Assembly: GCA_963830175.1 (NCBI GenBank) | Contig: CAWHKV010000002.1 | Location: forward strand, 186,001 to 250,000 | Origin: JBBRBB01 sp963830175 | GTDB lineage: Bacteria; Bacteroidota; Bacteroidia; Chitinophagales; Chitinophagaceae | Reading direction: 5' to 3' | DNA: 64,000 nucleotides | Part shown: positions 46,023 through 55,442 of the stretch, piece by piece | Layout: every line of letters begins with the position of its first letter | Numbering within the stretch: the first letter of the stretch is position 1 | The notes under the pieces: model-generated | The model's database searches: none | Told to the model about the DNA's origin: nothing | What the model saw: the letters and a program-made list of their open reading frames with translations, nothing else | Position numbers and translations under genes: made by a program

Positions 46023-46643
46023 TTATTTAATAGGCTCATCGGCAGGAACTGCAGTTGTGTCGCTATTGTTACCTTCAACTGCCGGCTCACTATCCGGTTC
46101 TGTAACCGGTGCGGGCTGTATTTCAGGCTCAACAGGAGCATCTTTAGGATCAACAGCTTCCGGGGTTGCAGATGCCTGGGTAGTTTCAGTTGCTTTTTTG
46201 CCACCGCTACGACCGCGACGTGTTCTTTTCGCAGGCTCAGTTGCCTGGTCAACACTTTTGCCGTACACATCGTTAAAATCAACCAGTTCAATCAATGCCT
46301 TTTCAGCATTGTCACCGGGGCGAATGCCCAGTTTTAATATCCTGGTATATCCACCGGGGCGTGCCGCGATTTTTGGGCCAATTACGGTAAACAATTCTTT
46401 AACCGCGAATTTATCATTCAGATAACTGAAAACGATCCTGTGCTGGTGACTGATCTGTAACAGGTTTTCAGACTTTTTGGTTTTTGTAATTAAAGGCTCT
46501 ACGTATATGCGCAGGGCTTTAGCTTTTGCAAGTGTTGTTACAATGCGTTTATGCATAATAAGCTGGCTTGCAAGGTTTGCCAGCAACGCATCCCTGTGGG
46601 ATTTTGTGCGGCTTAAATTTTTAATTTTATCTCCGTGACGCAT
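46023..46643 (-). CDS. rplQ: Large subunit ribosomal protein L17 with long C-terminal tail
   Basis: L17 sits at the rim of the 50S exit tunnel. It is 206 residues against a usual 115-160. The core begins MRHGDKIKNLSRTKSHRDA and contains GGYTRILKLGIRPGDNAEKA. From about residue 138 a basic patch (KRTRRGRSGGKK) leads into a Pro/Glu/Ala-rich tail of about 60 residues that is likely disordered. Such tails are known on Bacteroidota L17 proteins. It is last in the alpha operon and followed by a terminator. Confidence 0.95.
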   Translation of the reverse strand: MRHGDKIKNLSRTKSHRDALLANLASQLIMHKRIVTTLAKAKALRIYVEPLITKTKKSENLLQISHQHRIVFSYLNDKFAVKELFTVIGPKIAARPGGYTRILKLGIRPGDNAEKALIELVDFNDVYGKSVDQATEPAKRTRRGRSGGKKATETTQASATPEAVDPKDAPVEPEIQPAPVTEPDSEPAVEGNNSDTTAVPADEPIK

Positions 46644-46704
46644 GTTTGTGTGTTTTAACCTTGTACCGTGGTCAGGGAATTACAAGGTGTGAAAAATATT
46701 TATA

Positions 46705-47706
46705 TTATCTGTCTATATCGTCTAAGCCCATTTTGCTTAGATCCATACCGAAGTGTAAGCCTCTTTCGCCAAGCACTTGTTCAATTTCACTTAAAGATTT
46801 TTGACCGAAGTTTCTAAACTTCATCAGGTCTTCCTGTTCGTATTGAACCAGCTCGCTTAAAGAGTTGATCTTGGCAGCTTTCAGGCAGTTGAATGCACGT
46901 ACTGAAAGATCTAGATCTTCTAATGGTGTCTTCAATACTTTTCTTAATTGCAGCAATTGTTCATCTACAACGTCTTCTTTCCTGTCTTCCTTATTATCAA
47001 AAGTGATATTCTCATCAGTGATGATCATCAGGTGCTGGATAAGAATACGTGATGCCTGTTTAACTGCATCTTCTGGATGAATAGTTCCATCAGTAGAAAC
47101 ATCAAGTATCAGTTTCTCGTAATCCGTTCTTTGTTCTACACGATAGTTTTCTACAGAATATTTTACATTCTTAATTGGCGTGTGAATTGAATCGATCGGA
47201 ATGAAACCAAACACAGCATCTTTTAATTTGTTTTCATCTGCAGGAACATAACCACGGCCTTTAGCAATGGTTAATTCAATATCAAGACGGGCTGTGGTAT
47301 CCATGGTAGCAATTACATGCTCAGGGTTCATAACCTTAAAGCTTTGCAATGCATCTTCGATCATACCTGCGGTAAATTCTGTTTTTCCCTTAACGCTTAT
47401 GGTAACTTTTTCAGAAGGCACATCATGATCTACTGATTTTCTAAACCTAACCTGTTTAAGGTTAAGGATCATTTCAGTAACATCTTCTGTAATGCCTTTA
47501 ATGGTTGCAAATTCATGCTCCACACCTTCAATCTTTAAACCTGTTATGGCATATCCTTCAAGGCTGCTTAATAAAACGCGCCTTAAGGCATTACCAATGG
47601 TAAGGCTAAATCCTGGTTCTAATGGACGGAATTCAAACTGCCCTTCAAAATCAGTAGCTTTTTGTAAGATTATTTTGTCTGGTTTCTGAAAATTTAAAAT
47701 GGCCAT
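46705..47706 (-). CDS. rpoA: RNA polymerase alpha subunit
   Basis: Alpha assembles the RNA polymerase core and, through its C-terminal domain, contacts promoters and activators. It is 333 residues. The N-terminal dimerisation domain (about residues 1-235) contains GNALRRVLLSSLEGYAIT. The C-terminal domain has LDLSVRAFNCLKAAKINSLS and ends in the helix-hairpin-helix region FGQKSLSEIEQVLGERG. It lies between rpsD and rplQ as usual. Confidence 0.97.
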   Translation of the reverse strand: MAILNFQKPDKIILQKATDFEGQFEFRPLEPGFSLTIGNALRRVLLSSLEGYAITGLKIEGVEHEFATIKGITEDVTEMILNLKQVRFRKSVDHDVPSEKVTISVKGKTEFTAGMIEDALQSFKVMNPEHVIATMDTTARLDIELTIAKGRGYVPADENKLKDAVFGFIPIDSIHTPIKNVKYSVENYRVEQRTDYEKLILDVSTDGTIHPEDAVKQASRILIQHLMIITDENITFDNKEDRKEDVVDEQLLQLRKVLKTPLEDLDLSVRAFNCLKAAKINSLSELVQYEQEDLMKFRNFGQKSLSEIEQVLGERGLHFGMDLSKMGLDDIDR

Positions 47707-47762
47707 ATTGTTTGTTGAAAATTTGAAATGTAATAATGATGAATTCTAAAAACCTGCTCAGG

Positions 47763-48368
47763 TTATTTTGAATATAACTCCACTATCAATTGTTCTTTAA
47801 TGTTTTCAGGAACACTTTCTCTTTCCGGATATGTGATGAAAGTTCCTTTGCGTTCTCCCTCGTTCCAGTCTAACCAGCCGAATTTTGGATTTTTACCGCG
47901 TATTAAGCTGGTAATAGATTCGTTATTCAGGCTTTTTTCATTCAGACCAATTACATCACCGGGTTTTAACTGGTAAGATGGAATATTTAGAACATGGCCA
48001 TTAACGGTAATGTGTTTGTGCGAAACCAACTGGCGTGCTGCAGGTCTTGAGGGTGCCATACCCATACGGAAAACGGCATTGTCTAAACGTGACTCAAGAA
48101 GTTTAATAAGATTTTCGCCTGTTACACCTTTTAAGCGGCTTGCTTCATCGAATGTTTTTCTGAACTGGCGTTCTAACACGCCGTAAGTGTATTTTGCTTT
48201 TTGTTTTTCTTTCAACTGAAGTGCATACTCTCCCAGGGTTTTACGCTTGCGGGTTGCGCCGTGCTGACCTGGAGGATTACTGTTCTTGGAAAGATATTTT
48301 CCATTGCCGAGTATCGGCTCGCCGAAAATGCGGCTGATCTTTGTTTTGGGACCGGTGTACCGTGCCAT
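47763..48368 (-). CDS. rpsD: Small subunit ribosomal protein S4
   Basis: S4 nucleates 30S assembly and lines the mRNA entry tunnel. It is 201 residues, starting MARYTGPKTKISRIFGEP. The S4 RNA-binding domain covers about residues 92-150 with RLDNAVFRMGMAPSRPAARQ and VSHKHITVNG. It has no N-terminal zinc Cys cluster. In E. coli it regulates the alpha operon. Confidence 0.97.
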   Translation of the reverse strand: MARYTGPKTKISRIFGEPILGNGKYLSKNSNPPGQHGATRKRKTLGEYALQLKEKQKAKYTYGVLERQFRKTFDEASRLKGVTGENLIKLLESRLDNAVFRMGMAPSRPAARQLVSHKHITVNGHVLNIPSYQLKPGDVIGLNEKSLNNESITSLIRGKNPKFGWLDWNEGERKGTFITYPERESVPENIKEQLIVELYSK

Positions 48369-48466
48369 AATTTACTTGATTTTTTGTTGACGGAATACGA
48401 TCAGTAAAAATCTTAAAATGAATCGTAAACCCTTATTATTAAAAAATACGGCTAATGCCGAATGTA

Positions 48467-48880
48467 CTATACTCTTCTTTTCTTGGGAGGACGGCAACCA
48501 TTGTGTGGAAGGGGTGTAACATCCTTAATCATGGTAATTTCAATACCTGACTGAGAAAGAGAACGAATGGCACCTTCGCGACCGGCACCCGGACCTTTTA
48601 CAAAAACATCCACTCTTTTAAGACCTGCGTCCAGTGCAACTTTTGCTGCATCTGCTGCGGCCATCTGGGCTGCATAAGGGGTATTCTTTTTAGAACCCCT
48701 AAAACCCATTTTACCTGCAGATGACCAACTTATAACCTGGCCCTGCTTATTGGTAAGTGAAATATTAATGTTGTTAAAGGTTGCATTGATATGCGCGTCG
48801 CCATAAGCATCAACTTTTACTACTCTTTTTTTTGCTGCTGCTTTAGCGCTAACCGGACCTTTTGCCTGTGCTTTTGCCAT
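48467..48880 (-). CDS. rpsK: Small subunit ribosomal protein S11
   Basis: S11 forms the platform near the E-site mRNA. It is 137 residues. It has a Lys/Ala-rich N-terminal extension of about 20 residues, then AHINATFNNINISLTNKQGQ, and ends with DVTPLPHNGCRPPKKRRV, the family hallmark. Confidence 0.97.
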   Translation of the reverse strand: MAKAQAKGPVSAKAAAKKRVVKVDAYGDAHINATFNNINISLTNKQGQVISWSSAGKMGFRGSKKNTPYAAQMAAADAAKVALDAGLKRVDVFVKGPGAGREGAIRSLSQSGIEITMIKDVTPLPHNGCRPPKKRRV

Positions 48881-48941
48881 AATGATTTTTATATTTCAGA
48901 TTGTGCAAAACCGCATTGCGGAAATGCAAACATTTTAATGA

Positions 48942-49322
48942 TTATTTCTTAGGTGCCTTTTTCTTTCCGGCAACAGTTTTACGTTTACCTTTTCTTGTAC
49001 GGCTGTTGGTACGTGTACGCTGACCTCTAACCGGTAAACCTTTTCTGTGCCTTAACCCACGGTAGCAGGCAATATCAAGCAAACGCTTAATGCTCATCTG
49101 CACTTCACTTCTTAATGCTCCCTCTACTTTGAATTCATTAGTAATAATATTACGAATGGCTGTTTGTTCATCATCATTCCAATCGTTTACTTTCTTGTTG
49201 ATATCTATTCCTGCCTTACCAAGAATGTGTTGGGCGGTAGAACGGCCAATGCCATAGATATATGTAAGGCCTATTTCGCCTCTTTTATTTTTTGGAAGAT
49301 CTACACCTGCAATACGAGCCAT
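48942..49322 (-). CDS. rpsM: Small subunit ribosomal protein S13
   Basis: S13 contacts the 50S and P-site tRNA. It is 126 residues, starting MARIAGVDLPKNKRGEIGLT. The conserved YGIGRSTAQHIL (about residues 23-34) and the RGLRHRKGLPVRGQRTRTN tail are complete. Confidence 0.97.
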   Translation of the reverse strand: MARIAGVDLPKNKRGEIGLTYIYGIGRSTAQHILGKAGIDINKKVNDWNDDEQTAIRNIITNEFKVEGALRSEVQMSIKRLLDIACYRGLRHRKGLPVRGQRTRTNSRTRKGKRKTVAGKKKAPKK

Positions 49323-49383
49323 AAGTGATGGTTATAATTAAAATTTATATTTATTTTTTACTGAGAGTGCCTATTGGCAACAA

Positions 49384-49500
49384 TTAACCCTGGCGTTGTT
49401 TATACCTTGGATTTTTTTTGTTGATGATATATAGCTTTCCCTTTCTGCGAACGATCTTACAATCGGCGCTGCGTTTTTTTATGGATGCTCTAACTTTCAT
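49384..49500 (-). CDS. rpmJ: Large subunit ribosomal protein L36, zinc-free form
   Basis: A 38-residue gene found by translating the gap between rpsM and infA. It starts MKVRASIKKRSADCKIVRRK at 49500 and ends NPRYKQRQG before TAA at 49384-49386. Canonical zinc L36 has ligands at Cys11, Cys14, Cys27 and His33. Here these are Ser11, Cys14, Asn27 and Tyr33, so the zinc site is lost, as in C-minus L36 paralogues. It lies 61 bases before rpsM and 27 bases after infA. Confidence 0.95.
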   Translation of the reverse strand: MKVRASIKKRSADCKIVRRKGKLYIINKKNPRYKQRQG

Positions 49501-49527
49501 AATAAATTTTTTTGTTCAGGTATTAAA

Positions 49528-49746
49528 TTATTTATACCTGAAAATTATTCTCCCTCTTGATAAATCGTACGGGCTCATTTCAACCCCAACTTTATCTCCC
49601 GGCAATATCCTTATATAATGCATGCGCATTTTACCTGAAATTGTTGCCAGAATTTCGTGCCCGTTTTCCAGCTTAACCCTGAACATAGCGTTACTAAGTG
49701 CTTCTAAAATAGTTCCGTCTTGTTTGATCAGTGGCTGCTTCGACAT
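49528..49746 (-). CDS. infA: Translation initiation factor IF-1
   Basis: IF-1 binds the 30S A site during initiation. It is 72 residues with the S1/OB fold: IKQDGTILEALSNAMFRVKL and GHEILATISGKMRMHYIRIL. It is the first gene of the alpha operon block and has its own predicted promoter. In relatives it usually lies just downstream of secY (sometimes with map between); here dnaG is upstream instead. Confidence 0.97.
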   Translation of the reverse strand: MSKQPLIKQDGTILEALSNAMFRVKLENGHEILATISGKMRMHYIRILPGDKVGVEMSPYDLSRGRIIFRYK

Positions 49747-49759
49747 ATTTTTGGGAGCG

Positions 49760-49767
49760 CAAAGATA
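49760..49767 (-). promoter_or_regulatory. Predicted infA/alpha operon promoter -7 element
   Basis: Read on the minus strand, 49767-49760 is TATCTTTG, a perfect -7 match. The infA ATG (49746) lies 13 bases downstream, giving a leader of only a few bases. TTCA at 49790-49787 is a weak -33. This makes the alpha operon independently expressed from the spc operon. Confidence 0.5.
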
Positions 49768-49893
49768 AAAAAATGAGACGTAAATATGAAGATTTAAGAA
49801 AATTTTTTATGCCGATGCACGATTTTGGCCGAAAACTAAGGTTTGAAAGGCAATATTTTTGACTTAATTAGTTAAGAATTACCACTAAACCAT

Positions 49894-51810
49894 TTACCGG
49901 ATTATTACAGTACCCAATTGTTTGGTTATTTCTATCTCTATGGCCTTAAGGTGCTTATGAATTTCCAGGAGTTGAAGTTGCTCCGTCATGTCTTTGCAGT
50001 GTTCCATATCTTTCTGATTCTGCAAAAACATTTTCTTTATTTTTCTTAATTTAAAATAATTGAGGCTTTTTACAATTTCGTTGTGAATATCGGGTTGCGA
50101 GAGTATGTTCATATTTTCCAGCTTTTCATCCCAGCGCTGGCTAAGTTCAAACGGAAACATGGTAATATTGATCACCTGCTTTCTTATTTCTTCTTCATTA
50201 TGATAAAGCAGGGTTTTAACGGTTGGTTGTAATTCTGCTTCGTATTGGGTTTTATATAATTCATATAAGCGCTCCGTTTCCGGGTTGTCGAATCGAAAAT
50301 TTTCAAGCTCGTCAAAAATGTACGAGGCAATGGTTTGTTCTTCATCCCATTTGTTTAAACCGTTTTCGAGAAGCAGGCGAACCAGGTTTTCTTCCTGTAA
50401 AATATCCTGCTGAATAATCCATTTATTGCCGGGTAATTCTTCTGCTGAAGGCGCTTCTCCATCTAAAACGGGCAGAGTAAACTTTTTTTCATCTTTTGTA
50501 ATCTTCTCTTTCTTATACTGGTTTACCAGGGTGGTTAAGCCCTCTTCCTCCAGGTTCAGAATGTTCGCACATTGTTTTATATACTCCTGCTGCTTGGTAA
50601 AATCTTCCGATTTATTAATACGGCTTAAAGTTTCAGCAATGTGTTTTACAACCTCATTTTTTTTGCTAACATCGTTCCCCGCATCTTTCAGCATAACCTC
50701 CAGCTGAAAAAGAATAAAGTCTTTTTTATTTTCATTAATAAACCGGCGGAATTCATTGGCGCCAATTTTATTTACATAACTATCGGGATCTTCTTTATCA
50801 GGAATTAAAACCAGTTTCACATTCAGGCTTTCATCCAGCGCCATATCCAGTCCCCTGAGTGCCGCTTTAATGCCGGCTTCGTCGCCATCATATATAATGG
50901 TGAGATTGGGGGTGTATTTTTTTACAAGCCTTAGCTGGTCTGTGGTTAAAGAAGTACCGCCGCTGGCCACCACGTTTTCAATCCCTGCCTGGTGTAGACT
51001 GATGACGTCTGTGTATCCTTCTACCAGCAAACATTCATCCTGCCTGCTTATAGCACTTCGGGCAAAATAACTGCCATAAAGTATTTTGCTTTTGTGGTAA
51101 ATTTCATTTTCAGGTGTATTAATATACTTGGGGCCTTTCTCAGCTTTACCAATAATGCGTGCACCAAAGCCAATAATTTTACCTGTTATATTATGTACCG
51201 GGAAAATAATTCGGCCACGGTAGTTGTCAAAAAATTCATCATTTCTTGCTGTTACCAATCCTGACTGAACCAGCAAACCAGCGTTAAATTGATTATCTAT
51301 TGCAGTGACGGCGAATTCACGACCTGCTTTAGGGTTATACCCCACCTGGAATTTATTAAGAATCTCTTCTTTAAAACCTCGTTGTTCAAGGTAGCTTAAG
51401 GCTTCATTGCTGCCTTCTTCTTCCAATAATTTGGCTGAAAAAAACTTTTGTGCGAAAGTATTAATCACAAAAAGGCTGTCGGCGGCCTGTAGCTTTTGCT
51501 TACCCTCCTCTGTTTGAACCGTTTCTTCTATTTCAATATTGTAACGTGCTGCCAGCCATTTCAACGCCTCAACAAAAGTATATTTCTCATGCTCCATTAA
51601 AAAAGAAATGGAGTTGCCGCTTTTGCCGCAGCCAAAGCATTTATAAATATCTTTTGAAGGGGAAACTGTAAATGAAGGAGTTTTTTCATTATGAAAGGGA
51701 CAAAGCCCAAGGTAATTTGCACCGCGCTTTTTTAACCGGACAAATTCACCCACAACATCCATTATGTCGACCCTTGACGTAATTTGTTGTATGGTAGAAG
51801 GATTAATCAA
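49894..51810 (-). CDS. dnaG: DNA primase
   Basis: DnaG synthesises RNA primers for replication. It is 638 residues. The CHC2 zinc domain has Cys37 and His40 in LCPFHNEKTPSF and Cys58/Cys61 in YKCFGCGKSG. The catalytic TOPRIM domain includes CLLVEGYTDVISLHQAG and TIIYDGDEAGIKAALRGLD. A helicase-binding C-terminal part follows. It stands directly upstream of infA in the same orientation, with a 147-base gap that holds the inferred second inversion endpoint. Confidence 0.96.
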   Translation of the reverse strand: MINPSTIQQITSRVDIMDVVGEFVRLKKRGANYLGLCPFHNEKTPSFTVSPSKDIYKCFGCGKSGNSISFLMEHEKYTFVEALKWLAARYNIEIEETVQTEEGKQKLQAADSLFVINTFAQKFFSAKLLEEEGSNEALSYLEQRGFKEEILNKFQVGYNPKAGREFAVTAIDNQFNAGLLVQSGLVTARNDEFFDNYRGRIIFPVHNITGKIIGFGARIIGKAEKGPKYINTPENEIYHKSKILYGSYFARSAISRQDECLLVEGYTDVISLHQAGIENVVASGGTSLTTDQLRLVKKYTPNLTIIYDGDEAGIKAALRGLDMALDESLNVKLVLIPDKEDPDSYVNKIGANEFRRFINENKKDFILFQLEVMLKDAGNDVSKKNEVVKHIAETLSRINKSEDFTKQQEYIKQCANILNLEEEGLTTLVNQYKKEKITKDEKKFTLPVLDGEAPSAEELPGNKWIIQQDILQEENLVRLLLENGLNKWDEEQTIASYIFDELENFRFDNPETERLYELYKTQYEAELQPTVKTLLYHNEEEIRKQVINITMFPFELSQRWDEKLENMNILSQPDIHNEIVKSLNYFKLRKIKKMFLQNQKDMEHCKDMTEQLQLLEIHKHLKAIEIEITKQLGTVIIR

Positions 51811-51913
51811 ACTGTTGCAAATATAGAATTGTGACTACGCATCAATCTATAAAATTTCGCACCATTTGCGCATAGTAAATTTTTAAAAATGTGAATTATC
51901 TTTCTTCCTTTAT

Positions 51914-51930
51914 TGTGTAATATTTACACA
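51914..51930. promoter_or_regulatory. Inverted repeat upstream of the GH13 gene (Crp/Fnr-like site)
   Basis: TGTGTAA (51914-51920) and TTACACA (51924-51930) form a perfect inverted repeat with a 3-base centre, 61 bases upstream of the GH13 ATG. The half-sites TGTGT/ACACA resemble Crp/Fnr-family targets. It could regulate the secreted amylase-like gene or the divergent dnaG gene. Confidence 0.4.
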
Positions 51931-51991
51931 TATTTGTAATTGCATGATTAATTACCTAATTTTCCTCCTCTAATTTTTAAAGTTTGCTTTT

Positions 51992-54900
51992 ATGAAGAAA
52001 TTGATACCGTTGATTTTTTTAATGTTTACTGGTACAGTAAATGCCCAGTTACTAACCTGGACACCTAAATTTATCCAGGAAAGTTCAAGCCCCATCGAAA
52101 TTGTAATGGATGCCAATTATGGTAATAAAGGTTTGAAAGATTATACACCCAACACAGACGTCTATGTGCATGTAGGTGCTATTACCAATAAAAGTACCTC
52201 GTCTAGCGACTGGAAGCATGTACCATTTACATGGGCAACAACTAATGCGACCGCCCAATGTACCTACCTGGGAAATAACAAATGGAAATACACAATAACC
52301 GGCGGACTAAGAACTTTTTTTAGTATAACCGACCCCACAGAAAACGTAAAAAAGATCGCTATCCTGTTTCGTAACGGTGCTGGAACCCTTGTTCAAAGAA
52401 ATGCCGATAACAGCGACATGTACGTGCCTGTATACGATAATGGATTATACGTTCGCATAGATGAACCTTACCGCCAGCCAACGTATAACCCCATACCAGA
52501 ACCGCTTACTAAAAAGATAGGAGACGCACTAACCGTAACAGCTAACGCAAGCCAAAGCACTTCTCTCAAATTATATTTTAATGGAAATGTAATAGGTACG
52601 GCTACAGGAACAACCATATCTGCCACAACAAACATTACTACATCAGGTAACCAGCAAATCATTGCTGAAGCAACTGGCTCTACCGTAACTAGAGATACTT
52701 TAAATTTTGTGGTAACCCCTGCAAATAATGTTGCGGATTTGCCTGCCGGTGCTGTGGATGGTATTAATTATGAGCCCGGAGATACATCTGTTATACTGGT
52801 TTTATTTGCTCCCGATAAAACAAATGTTTTTGTGGTTGGCGATTTTAATAACTGGGCAACCAATTCGGATTACCTGATGAATGTTACCCCCGATGCAGCC
52901 CGTTACTGGATTCGTTTAAAGGGTTTAACCCCAGGAACTGAATATGCGTATCAATACCTGATAGACGGCAAAATAAAAGTTGCCGATTATAACACGGAAA
53001 AAGTACTTGATCCCGATAACGATAAGTACATACCTGCAACAACTTACCCCGGATTAAAAGCTTACCCCACAGGTAAAACTTCGGGCATTGTGAGTGTTTT
53101 ACAAACAGCCAAACCTAAATTTTCGTGGCAGGCAAACAGTTATGTGAGACCTGATAAGCGCAATCTTGTTATTTACGAATTGCTGGTAAGAGATTTTATA
53201 AGTGCGCAGAATTACCAGACCTTAAAAGACAGTATCAGCTATTTTAAAAAGCTTGGAATAAATGCAATTGAATTAATGCCCATCAACGAGTTTGAAGGAA
53301 ACATTAGCTGGGGCTACAACCCAAGTTTCTACTTTGCACCAGACAAATATTATGGCACTGAAAACGCTTTAAAACAGTTCATTGATGAATGTCATAAAAA
53401 CGGCATTGCGGTAATTATGGATATTGCTTTAAATCATTCATTCTACCTGTCTCCCATGGTGCAGATGTATTGGGATAATTCGGCGAATCGCCCTGCCGCA
53501 AACAGTCCATGGTTTAACCCTGTTCCTAAACATGCATTTAATGTTGGGTTTGATATAAACCATGAAAGTGCTGCAACGCAGGAGTTTGTTAATCGCGTCA
53601 TCAACCATTGGTTAAAGAATTATAAGATTGATGGTTTTCGCTGGGATCTGTCAAAAGGTTTTACTCAAAAACAAACTTGTGATGCTTCCGGCAACAATTG
53701 TGATGTAGGATCATGGAGCGCATACGATGCAAGCCGCATTGCAATCTGGAAAAAATATAATGGATACATGCAGGCTGCATCGGCAAATAGCTATTGCATC
53801 CTGGAACATTTTGCTGATAACGCTGAAGAAAAAGAGTTAGCAGATAATGGCATGATGCCCTGGGGCAACCTGAATTACAATTACAACCAGGCTACCAAAG
53901 GTTATAATAACGGGTCTGATTTTAGCTGGGGTGTATATACTGCCCGCGGATGGACCAATCCATACCTTGTTACTTACCAGGAAAGTCATGATGAAGAAAG
54001 AATACAGTATAGAAATGAAACCGAGGGCAACAGCATTCCGGGGTATAATGTAAGAGATACGGCCATCGGTTTAAAAAGAGATGGAATGGCAGCAGCTTTC
54101 TGGAGCATGCAGCCCGGGCCAAAACTTATGTGGCAGTTTGGTGAAGTGGGTTATGATTACTCTATTAACAGGTGCCAGAACGGAACTATTAGTAACGATT
54201 GCAGGTTAGATGTTAAGCCAACGGGTTGGGCATTTTTTAATAACCCGAATAGAAAAGGCCTTGTTCGATGTTTATTCGGCCATGTTAAGGTTGAGGACAA
54301 CGCCAAATTATACTTCAACGTTTACCTCAGGCAGTATTTCTTATAACTTTTCAGGTAATGTAAAATGGGAGAACATCATCAGCGATTCATTAAAAGTGGT
54401 GGTGTTCGGAAACTTTGATGTGGTTACGCAAACTGCCACCATCAACTTTCCCTCTGCAGGCACCTGGTATAGTTATCTTTCCGATTCTGTTGCCAATCTT
54501 TCTTCCGCTTCTCAATTTGTTAACCTGAAGCCGGGAGAATACTATGTATTCACCAGTAAAAATGTTCGTAGCTCAGTTTTGCTTCCTGTAACCTGGTTAA
54601 GCTTCAGCGCGAAAAAGACATTGAATAATGCAGTTGAACTTAACTGGAGCACTGCTTCTGAAATTAACAATCATCATTTTGATGTTCAGCGTAGCCGCGA
54701 TGGAATTAATTATGAAACAGTTGGTACAGTTGCAGCATCAAACATGGTATCGGCAGAACAGCATTATAAGTTTAATGATAACTTCCCGATTAAGGGTACT
54801 AATTATTACAGGATCAAGCAAGTTGATTTAGATGGACGGTATACGTATTCTGCAACGCAAAAAATTAATATGGATGCTGTTGCGCGTTTATGGAAATTAT

Positions 54901-55130
54901 ATCCAAACCCAACACATGATATTACCGCGATTTATACAAATGCTTCTATTACATCTCTACAGGTAATTGTAACAGACCTTTCCGGTAAAGTGGTATACCG
55001 AACAACCGTATCTAATACATCAGCAGGCCAGCGTGTAGAAATACCTGTGCAGCAATTCGGCAAAGGTGTGTATATGATGAAGGTGAATGCAGATAACAAT
55101 ACCTCAACCGAAAAACTGGTTATTCAGTAA
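51992..55130 (+). pseudogene. Secreted GH13 alpha-amylase family enzyme with T9SS domain, one frameshift
   Basis: Extracellular starch or glycogen-type alpha-glucan hydrolase of about 1,045 residues. Signal peptide about 1-18 (VNAQ). Unknown beta domains precede a CBM48-like region near residue 285 (FVVGDFNNWATNSDYLMN). The GH13 barrel has NAIELMPINEF, the nucleophile Asp in GFRWDLSKGF (about residue 551), Glu in CILEHFAD (about 603) and Asp in ESHDEER (about 665). One extra A in AAAA at 54253-54256 shifts the frame; the continuation RKALFDVYSAMLRLRTT is seamless. The C-terminus is a T9SS sorting domain (LYPNPTHDITAIY). A terminator follows. Confidence 0.9.
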
Positions 55131-55152
55131 TCATCAATTTTTGAATTATAAG

Positions 55153-55179
55153 ATCCCGGCCAACCAGCCGGGATTTTTT
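55153..55179 (+). terminator. Intrinsic terminator after the GH13 gene
   Basis: ATCCCGGC (55153-55160) pairs perfectly with GCCGGGAT (55167-55174) around a 6-base loop and is followed by a T-run. Confidence 0.9.
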
Positions 55180-55230
55180 ATTTAGAAAATAATGCAATAA
55201 TTTCCTTTATTAAATCAACCAAACTAAATC

Positions 55231-55431
55231 ATGAAAAATAGAAAACCCGTTATCATTTTAATTTTGCTTTCACTAACAATTTTAAGTTACACGCGCCTGC
55301 AGGGCAATGAAAACATTCGAACTATACAGTTCTTATACATTTTTGCAATAGGGGCTTTGTCAGCCTTAATAATACAGGAGATAGCTAAAAAATTTAAAGG
55401 TGAGAAGAATCAACAAACCGCCAGACTTTAG
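55231..55431 (+). CDS. Small two-helix membrane protein
   Basis: A 66-residue protein with hydrophobic segments at about residues 7-20 (VIILILLSLTILSY) and 33-49 (QFLYIFAIGALSALIIQ), then a basic tail EIAKKFKGEKNQQ. It is probably an inner-membrane protein of unknown function. It is convergent with the CNNM gene and ends 11 bases from it. Confidence 0.55.
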   Translation: MKNRKPVIILILLSLTILSYTRLQGNENIRTIQFLYIFAIGALSALIIQEIAKKFKGEKNQQTARL

Positions 55432-55442
55432 GTAGATAGCAT

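Noticed and set aside
45932..46291. A 119-codon minus-strand frame overlapping rplQ
   Set aside because: It overlaps the rplQ tail in another frame and has no recognisable domain.
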